Positions 63,360 to 64,000 of a stretch of DNA of 64,000 nucleotides are shown here, one piece after another. This DNA is from Glutinoglossum americanum. Lineage: Eukaryota > Ascomycota > Geoglossomycetes > Geoglossales > Geoglossaceae. The position numbers were made by a program, and so were the translations under genes. The stretch spans positions 62,001 through 126,000 of the forward strand of contig JAGHQL010000047.1 of assembly GCA_020080175.1 (NCBI GenBank). The letters run 5' to 3'. Each line of letters opens with the position of its first letter. Position 1 is the first letter of the stretch. The notes beneath the pieces are model-generated. The model was not told the DNA's origin and ran no database searches. It saw only the letters and a program-made list of their open reading frames with translations.

Positions 63360-64000
63360 GATTCCGCATTCGGGCATTTCTTTTTGGCTTGGATGCGGAA
63401 GTTTTGCTGTGGGGAAACAGACCTTGTACGCATATGAGATAAGATGCTGCGGCGTTTTTTCTTTTTTGTTAAAAATGGAATGGGCCATGTAAGTAGACTT
63501 AGGTCAATGGGGATGAGCTACTACTTCCGTCTTATTTGCGGCCTACTTTTGTGATGACCCGCGTGATGTTTCTGGCGCGTCCTGATGGCCGTCCCCTCTG
63601 TTGTCTGCTTTCGGGGATGGGTTGTATATCTTGGCGGGTAGGGAAGATGGATGTCCGGAAGAGCTGGGGGTGGTCGTGGATTCCCGGTGTGCTGGCCATG
63701 TCTCGCGACCGAGAGGTTTCGGTTAGAGAGACGAAGCGTAAAACAGGGTTGTTGTTTATGGAAGTGTCCTAGCAAAGGTACAGGTTTGTGTTTACGCCTA
63801 GCTTTTGGGGTGGAGTGGGGTTACCTCGTCGAGGAGATTTTCTATTATCGGGAGGCATAAGGGGGGGGGGGAGGAGATCTAATCGCTGATAGGATCCATC
63901 TTAGTAGCTTCCTCCTCCATGGCTGGCGGTAGCTGAGCTACTACGTGGTGCCCGCTCGGGACGACATGCTAGCGTGCTGTATTTTCGCAGTCACTCATCG
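63360..64000. other. Window end, nothing recognised
   Basis: 641 bp after the thioredoxin stop codon, with a short G-run near 63862. No coding frame, RNA gene or repeat that I can support. Confidence 0.45.

Overview
The window is nuclear DNA from a filamentous ascomycete (Pezizomycotina). The evidence is short GT-AG introns (about 40-125 nt) in nearly every gene, an eIF3h gene (a subunit that Saccharomyces lacks) and fungal versions of TIM44, uS11m, the PHO84-type phosphate permease and a VPS9/ankyrin/PX protein like yeast Vrl1. The long gene-poor stretches would suit an early-diverging class such as Pezizomycetes, but that is only a guess. Splice sites were placed by hand. Every multi-exon model given with exact exons stays open from ATG to stop, with a length divisible by three.

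Layout. 1-9548: no convincing gene; GA-, CT- and G-rich low-complexity DNA with several microsatellites and a 10-N assembly gap. 9549-11887 (-): tubulin chaperone cofactor E. 12956-15151 (-): an orphan 731-aa protein, preceded by a degenerate tandem repeat. 16191-17468 (+): eIF3h. 17820-18578 (-) and 18971-20716 (+): mitochondrial uS11m and TIM44, head to head across a 392-bp gap. 21647-25762 (+): Vrl1-like VPS9-ankyrin-PX protein. 27932-28999 (+): cysteine-rich single-pass surface protein. 29000-39600: about 10.6 kb without a clear gene, holding decayed copies of a dispersed repeat. 39640-40065 (+): possible gene fragment. 40665-42438 (+): secreted type I phosphodiesterase/pyrophosphatase. 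44063-47710 (-) and 52073-55974 (+): two divergently transcribed SNF2 ATPases, each with a RING finger inserted in the helicase core. The 4.4 kb between them holds two adjacent miniature DNA transposons. 59459-61563 (+): PHO84-type phosphate/proton symporter. 62533-63359 (+): thioredoxin with a C-terminal membrane anchor.

How the genes relate. Most are unrelated housekeeping genes. Two arrangements may matter. The uS11m/TIM44 pair shares one promoter region, and both products serve mitochondria. The two SNF2-RING genes are neighbours of one broad family (Rad5/Rad16/Uls1-like). The leftward one carries a SUMO-interacting motif and a strictly 9-residue-periodic array of six SUMO-acceptor consensus motifs encoded by a 27-bp minisatellite. 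That array is the most striking undescribed feature I found. The best-defined mobile element is a 397-bp MITE with 94-bp inverted termini and a perfect 9-bp target duplication, which points to the Mutator (MULE) superfamily.
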